This document shows, in pieces, positions 59,101-64,000 of a stretch of 64,000 nucleotides of DNA. The stretch spans positions 54,508,702 to 54,572,701 of the forward strand of contig NC_065881.2 in NCBI RefSeq assembly GCF_932274485.2, written 5' to 3'. This stretch comes from Patella vulgata. Its lineage: Eukaryota > Mollusca > Gastropoda > Patellidae. The notes below the pieces were generated by a model. The model searched no databases. It saw only the letters and a program-made list of their open reading frames with translations, and was not told the DNA's origin. The position numbers were made by a program, and so were the translations under genes. Numbering within the stretch: position 1 is the first letter of the stretch; the number at the start of each line of letters is the position of its first letter.

Positions 59101-60329
59101 GAACGGTCAGCTCTTTATATATAATCATTTATCTATGCATCTTTAACTTAAAAAAATATCTGGGAAAGGGGACTGAATGGCCGAATGGTTTAACACATGC
59201 ATTATTTAGCATAGGGGGAGGGGGCAGAGAAAACCCACAGGCTGGACAGGCGACCCTACTCATTGTCACGTACACAAGCTTGGGTTGAAACCACGTGAGT
59301 CAGTGACAGACTTTATGATCTAAAGCGTTAGACCACCCCCTTTATCTAAATTACAACCAGGCGGAGGGCACAATTTATTGTAAGGTTTCCGAGTGATATT
59401 CTTAAAAGTTTTTTTGATGGTAGTTGATATAAGTAAACAAGTGGTAATACCCAGGCTAATAGAATTTTCCACGTGGTACTTTGACAATCAAATTGATATA
59501 TACTAAGTTATTGCATATTATATTTAAGAGTGATGACTGTAATGGTTTACCTGAATGATGTAGAAGAAGGGGGAGAAACGGCTTTCCCCGTTGCAGATAC
59601 GGATACAGAAACGTTACATGTAAAGAAATATTATATTTTCTTGAACTTCAAAGAAATAGCTTTTAAGATATTGTCCGTTAATCGGTTGAAAGATGTACAT
59701 TTCATATTTAGTACTCGTGGATGTACTGTGACATATTTACCTTTTTTTTTTCTTTTTTTGTCTGTCAACGTTTTTTTTTCCTTTTTTTAAAATAAAACAT
59801 TACGGCTTCGTGAACGCGGTCGACTGTAGATGTATCAATGAAGATGTTTGGAAACAAACGATGAAGTCTTAGTTTTCTATTTATCTTCTCGTAGGAATAT
59901 TTGTCTGATGTAAATAACAGGAATCTGACCACCAATTGTTTTAAGTCTTCTCTTCTGGTTTCACCAAAGACAGGAACGGCCGTCATGTGGTATAATCATG
60001 AAGTTGATGAAATGGTAAACGAAAATACATTTAAAATGGCACTGTCCAAGTATAATTTTGCATCATATATTTTGCTGAAATTTTATTGAATACATGTACA
60101 GGCATAAGGGTTAACAAATTCCAATATTTATATCAATGGTATTTAATTATCAGATTTCTCCAGAACGTCTCTTTCGGATTGTGGCTGCTGATCATTAATG
60201 CTTAAAATGTCTTTATAATTTTAGACTGGACTAATGGGAAATCTGATTTTGCGATCATATCATGGTGGCTGTAATGTTCTTAAAGGTGTAAAGTGGATTA
60301 TAAATTTATGGATATGGTTTAATGCGTGA
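53155..60329 (+). CDS. Prolyl 4-hydroxylase, P4HTM-like, 9 exons
   Basis: Exons: 53155-53179, 53487-53725, 55312-55393, 55695-55866, 56187-56244, 58538-58677, 59529-59619, 59895-60014, 60225-60329. All phases agree; 343 aa. Exon 1 codes for only eight residues; joined to exon 2 it gives a signal-peptide-like start (ICLLHIVIGFVYFIGISSS), so the enzyme should enter the secretory pathway. It is a 2-oxoglutarate/Fe(II) dioxygenase: iron ligands H205 and D207 in YYYTHHDSGPYY, distal H322 in SYHGGC, and 2-oxoglutarate-binding K332 ten residues later. EIPNFLTPEE, MVYLNDVEEGGETAFPVAD and GTAVMWYNHE also match the family. The order of these blocks and the Cys-rich insert (LPCCNQVKSC...CCQLC) resemble transmembrane prolyl 4-hydroxylase more than collagen P4HA. 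No EF-hand pair as in vertebrate P4HTM is seen. Substrate is unknown. Introns 2 and 5 hold large inverted-repeat elements. Confidence 0.9.
54538..55252. mobile_element. Inverted-repeat element in hydroxylase intron 2, with nested insertions
   Basis: Left arm CACTGTTACACTATGGCGGT and TTCTAACTTCTATTCATGTA is mirrored at the right end (55104-55252), where the ATGAATAGAAGTTA unit has expanded to about four copies. Inside lie a SINE family B tail (about 54630-54690) and the small MITE at 54839-54972. Its right end is only 60 bases from exon 3. Confidence 0.6.
54839..54972. mobile_element. Small MITE related to the 50335-50520 element
   Basis: Ends GGGCCCTGTTTCTCGAAA and, inverted, GGGGCCTGTTTCATG. 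The middle holds the GATTGGCTAACCACTAAAAT block. It is more diverged than the copy at 50335. Confidence 0.55.
56256..56480 (+). repeat. 25-base minisatellite, nine units, in hydroxylase intron 5
   Basis: Nine consecutive 25-base units, consensus TTGCCAGATGATCTAACTCA plus TTCCC/G, each ending in a C- or G-rich pair before TTG. Units differ by a few bases; the sixth and seventh are the closest pair. The array starts 12 bases after the exon 5 boundary. Confidence 0.85.
56583..58118. mobile_element. Large foldback element in hydroxylase intron 5
   Basis: Arms of about 420 bases (56583-56999 and 57692-58118) are reverse complements with scattered differences: CTAATAACGGGAATGATAAA, CATTTTACATTTCTCTCATT and GCATATGCAAATGTAGGATT recur inverted. 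The spacer of about 690 bases has its own direct repeats (TACGAAATTCCAG at about 57215 and 57567). The arms encode mirror-image open frames, but with no known domain. Confidence 0.7.
59160..59340 (-). repeat. SINE family B piece
   Basis: GAGAAAACCCACAGGCTGGA and CAGGCGACCCTACTCATTG, then TGGGTTGAAACCACG (box B-like on the minus strand). It lacks the tail. Confidence 0.5.
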
Positions 60330-60687
60330 TGATTATGTATTTGTATAATGGTTTTAGAAAAAAGATTAAAATATGTTTTTGCACGGAAACTGTTTACTGA
60401 TGTTTTTGTTTGCTTTTGTTGTCACGAGTAGTCCAGAGCAGTCCACCTATCAACGATTTTAAATGGAATTTTATAACCATGTGGACAATATTCTGCTAAT
60501 TTGAACAAATTCTATATAGAACTCTCCCCTGCATCGCGTTGCCCTGCTTTTAAATTTTAATGAAAAGTCAAAACTTCTGTAATACTGCCGTGTATTTAAC
60601 AGGCCTAAGTCTGAGATTTAAGTTTATTATATTTAATTTAGCGCTAATTACTGTAATATATGCATAATCCAATGGCACTGTTCAATT

Positions 60688-60693
60688 AATAAA
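60688..60693 (+). promoter_or_regulatory. Candidate poly(A) signal of the hydroxylase gene
   Basis: AATAAA about 360 bases after the hydroxylase stop codon, before a minus-strand LINE fragment. First canonical signal seen downstream. Position only. Confidence 0.35.
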
Positions 60694-60796
60694 ACATATA
60701 ACTCATTATGTACATAATGAAACCATAAGGTCTGGCATTGAGTTAATTTAATTATGTGCAAAATCGCAGATATGCAGGTATCGCCCTCTCTCCATT

Positions 60797-61075
60797 TCAA
60801 GGGATTGTGTGCGGTTTTAGTTTTAAAATTTTTAACAACTTGCAGGTATGGCACAGTAATGTAGAATAGCATGTGAAGAAAACTGGGCCGTTTATACTAC
60901 CTTGAGGAACAGAAAAATTTATATCGACTGGTGTTGAATTAGTTTGATTGATGTTAACATTAAAGCCTCTACCAGAGACATAGGAAGCTACCGATTCTTT
61001 TGCTTCCACAAACTCAAAAACACTTTTGAAGGATTTCACAGTATCAAACGCAGCACTAAGATTTATGGCAACCAA
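60797..61075 (-). mobile_element. LINE fragment, reverse-transcriptase palm
   Basis: Encodes MVAINLSAAFDTVKSF, then FNVNINQTN and INFSVPQGSINGPVFFTCY. These match RT blocks 3-4 of CR1/Jockey-like elements (LDLSAAFDT... and SVPQGS.LGP..F). The FADD-like catalytic block is absent. A short relic downstream of the hydroxylase gene. Confidence 0.7.
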
Positions 61076-63633
61076 TAGAAGGGGATAATTGATGTTCCAT
61101 ATTATAGGATGTCGTTATATATTTTAAGGATTAATGTTTCTGTAAGTCTATGAATATACATTTCTTTACAAGGGCATCTGCAATTGCTTTGTTTGGACTG
61201 GTCAGGTTTAGAGAGCACGCATCTCCACATTTCCAGGGAGTTGAATTACGTCAGTTTCTATAAAGAAGAAACATATCATGCTTACCTGCGTCCGGTTTGG
61301 ATCGGTCCATCCTTTAGTTAGAAAACAGTATACCTAAATCGTGATATTTATTCAAGTAAAATGCTAAGTCCACATAATATACAATCGGTACTCAGCCAGT
61401 ATCGATCCCTACAAATATAATGAGTATATGAGAAATAGTGTATAACAAATACAACAGCAAATCAAATGTTTATATGAATAATACACATTATAGAAGGCGC
61501 TGAAAAGTGCTTTAGGGAGAGTTACATAAAAATTACGAAAAACAGTATAAGCGGCCTGGTAAATTATTTAGCGACGGACGTCATATGAAAACAGGGAAAC
61601 AAAGATACGCACCAGGTAGCTGAACCGATGCGGTCTTACTCGCACTTACAATCGAGCGCTCGAGATACTGAGTCGATCGCTTGAGATAATTAAGTCGAGC
61701 GCTCGAGATAATATAACCGAACACATCTCAACCAATGTTTTAAGCTGTATAATTGTGTGCATAAACTTGCAGAATAAAGATATTCATTAAAATTTGTTCG
61801 TTTTTACAACCCATCGACCCCCCACCCCACACACTCCACCCTATGCTCATCACCCCCACTCGGTATTTCCCGTTATATTTACCCCCTTCCAAATGGGGAG
61901 TATATCACATGTTATTATACAAATCAATAATTCTATATATCGAGGTTACAGAGGTTATTTCCTTTTCTCTAGTGCGAGTTATAAATAGACAATTTTTCCC
62001 TTAATTTTTTTTCTCCCCTCTTCCTGCATTTTTGGGTTGACTTTTTGGTCTAGAATTGGAGAAAATGGATCAAATTTGCAATTTCATAGCAGTTTTAATA
62101 CTGATGATATTACAGAGGAGGGATGGGGGTGTAAAGTGTCTTTCTGCAGAGCAATTATTGTGTCGGAAGTGAGATTTTCACCCCAGTCAACATCAAATCC
62201 CCGTAGCAAAAAAAAGAAACGGTCAACGCTCTACAAGATTATGATGAGGAGATTGCCAAATGTGGTCCTCATTGTGCCTATAAAGATTGGAACCAACGGA
62301 ATGCTGAGCAAAAAACTACAGCCTGTGGTGTTACAGCCATTTAACATTGAAGTCAGTGGGCAAATAATTGCTAGTCATAGACCATACTCACCGGGGGGGG
62401 GGGGGGGGGGGGGGTATTACATAGCAGATACGCGCCTATTTTATTTCACATAAGTGACCAATAAGGAAAAGGAACTGTGTAATACGTCATTGTGATGATA
62501 TTTAATATCGAATGTTTTCAACAGTCTAACAAATCATGTATTGTAGTGCACTATATCGGAAGAATAAAGAATACATATATTATATCAATGTTTGCTCCCT
62601 TCAATCTTTTGTGTGAAGAAACCAGTTTAGTCTCACCGGAAGTAACAACCATAAACAGAAATATTTCAAGATGAGTCAAACTCGAACTGGATCAGAAATT
62701 CGACAGTCGTAAGATAGTTTCATTTCAGTTATTCAATATACTATTCCGAACAGGCCTATATTTTATTGAAATTAATTTATTCTTTCCAAAAAACGAGGCC
62801 TGTAACATTGTAAATAGATCTTGAGCGTAATTTACAAATTACAGTTAATAACATCTCTGCGAGTGTTCCCGAATCCCATGCATTGCAATTGCAATGTCTC
62901 GACAGACGCCAGTTTCCAGTGACGGTGCATGGAAAGACCTGGAAATAGAATATTACAAATTATGCATTTCATGTATATGTGGATATTCCTTTGAGACATT
63001 GTATTGACAATCGAGCGGCGGGAGGTTGTTTGACCGAGCGAGGAGCGACTGTAGCCGTAGGTCCCAATTCACGGCTATTGTATTTAAGAAACGTCAGATG
63101 GTATTGGTAGGTTTCTAGTAACATGTATTTCAATATAATACATCAGAGACCGAGGCTAGCTACAGATATTTGTAAAAAAGTGTTGGTGTATTAAATGTCC
63201 GTCAAAGCTGTTCATTGTTGTTAAAATTTTTGGACAATATGAATCTAAAATTTTGTGGCTGAACAGTGAAATGTAATGTTCAATTAATTCAGAAAACAAA
63301 TTTACAATATCAAGGCCAGGGTAGATCATCTCTTGTCTTGGATACATTCCGATTAAAAAGAGGCTTATGAAAATATTGGAGCGGAGATTATACATGTAGA
63401 TCGTACTGGTTTGTTTTGATCATATCTTGTTTGTTGGCTAATGTCTGCCAAACAATTTTTTAACTCGTCATCTTACATCTATGTAATACTGAACATAATT
63501 GAATTATTTTCGGACTGATATCCCGTAGAGTTTCAATTATCACGATATTGTACTTTGAAATGCCGGTAATTTTTATCTATATGAAATTTTTGTCAGTTCA
63601 GCAATGAAAGTTTAATTGGCTGCAATTTTTCAG
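61076..63633. other. Intergenic region before the CIBAR1-like exon
   Basis: Holds the TCGAGCGCTCGA palindrome cluster (61652-61710), a C-rich stretch (61810-61860) and a G run at 62391-62414. An open frame at 62037-62453 shows no recognisable similarity. The region at 62860-63080 may include the CIBAR1 promoter and first exon. Confidence 0.35.
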
Positions 63634-63749
63634 TGAGGCACAATCAAAAATGATTCAGGATCGAATAACATCCATTGAACGTCATCTTGGTACACTTTGT
63701 GATACTCTGTCATCATACACAAGAAAAACAGCAAGATTACGAGATAAAG
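63634..63749 (+). CDS. CIBAR1: Early exon of a CIBAR1/FAM92-like BAR-domain gene (partial gene)
   Basis: An exon bounded by a T-rich acceptor ending at 63633 and the donor GTAGAC at 63750. It encodes EAQSKMIQDRITSIERHLGT and then [18 protein letters not shown]. This matches the start of the FAM92 BAR-like domain (human [26 protein letters not shown] is the same block, recalled from memory). Family role: a membrane-curving protein at the ciliary base that works with CBY1. The exon starts in phase 2, so at least one coding exon precedes it; a possible start is the ATG at about 62895, but no convincing donor joins the two. The internal ATG at 63650 could also serve as a start. The next exon is not seen before the window ends. 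Confidence 0.75.
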
Positions 63750-64000
63750 GTAGACATTTTATTATAGATCATATTTCCGGACATCTTTTCCATTTTCATC
63801 ATACCACTTCCAGTACATTATTTTCTACTCTGAATTTCTTGATTAAGCTTAATTATGTAATGCAATTTATTGCTATGCTAAGAATATAGAGTAAACTTAC
63901 TAAACTGTCATCCAAAAGTAATATATACCACCACTTTGATCAGTAATTATAAAACAGCAAAAACCAGTTTAACAAAAAAAAAATTATATTTCATTAGAGT

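Noticed and set aside
62037-62453. A 138-residue plus-strand open frame
   Set aside because: No known domain, ends in a poly-glycine run coded by the G tract, and no splice partners. Pieces in other frames look no better.
1-64000. CRISPR arrays, bacterial operons, rRNA genes
   Set aside because: No regularly spaced direct repeats with unique spacers were found. The tandem arrays are eukaryotic minisatellites and element monomers.

Overview
The window is eukaryotic and AT-rich: intron-split genes with GT-AG boundaries, separated and invaded by dense repeats. An interferon regulatory factor, a plasmanylethanolamine desaturase, SINEs with tRNA-like heads, and several repeat styles that I associate with molluscan genomes suggest a marine lophotrochozoan, most likely a mollusc. 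That placement is inference; no species is claimed.

Gene layout. (1) 7033-17201, plus: a ten-exon interferon regulatory factor (475 aa). (2) 21128-26187, minus: a six-exon mitochondrial Obg-type GTPase, MTG2 (374 aa), convergent with the IRF gene. (3) 28234-39977, plus: a five-exon PEDS1/TMEM189 desaturase (285 aa), head-to-head with MTG2. (4) 45537-50912, minus: an eight-exon gene of unknown function (382 aa) with a histidine-rich exon. (5) 53155-60329, plus: a nine-exon prolyl 4-hydroxylase of the P4HTM type (343 aa) with a signal peptide, head-to-head with gene 4. (6) 63634 onward, plus: an early exon of a CIBAR1/FAM92 BAR-like gene that runs off the window. In genes 1-5 every exon junction keeps phase, which is the main support for the models. 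The genes do not form one pathway: immune transcription control, mitochondrial ribosome assembly, ether-lipid synthesis, protein hydroxylation and a ciliary/membrane protein simply lie side by side.

Mobile and repeated DNA fills most of the rest. At the left (3343-5054, minus) lies a decayed selfish-element gene with a PIN/FEN-1-like nuclease core and a cysteine-rich tail. Two SINE families recur and share the same 3' tail, GACGTTAAACCC. A family with a terminal hairpin (ATACGCCCAC... at one end, ...GTGGGCGTAT at the other) carries tandem internal monomers and ends next to a GTTGCC-N-GGCAAC palindrome resembling an RFX X-box. There are LINE fragments, a Tc1-like transposon with both ends, and several non-autonomous inverted-repeat elements, some nested.

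Points most worth a second look: the hairpin repeat family and its X-box-like end, the unknown histidine-rich gene, the PIN/FEN selfish gene, the tandem duplication that copies a PEDS1 splice acceptor, and the 1.5-kb foldback element and 25-bp minisatellite in the hydroxylase intron. No prokaryotic feature, CRISPR array, stand-alone tRNA or rRNA gene was seen.
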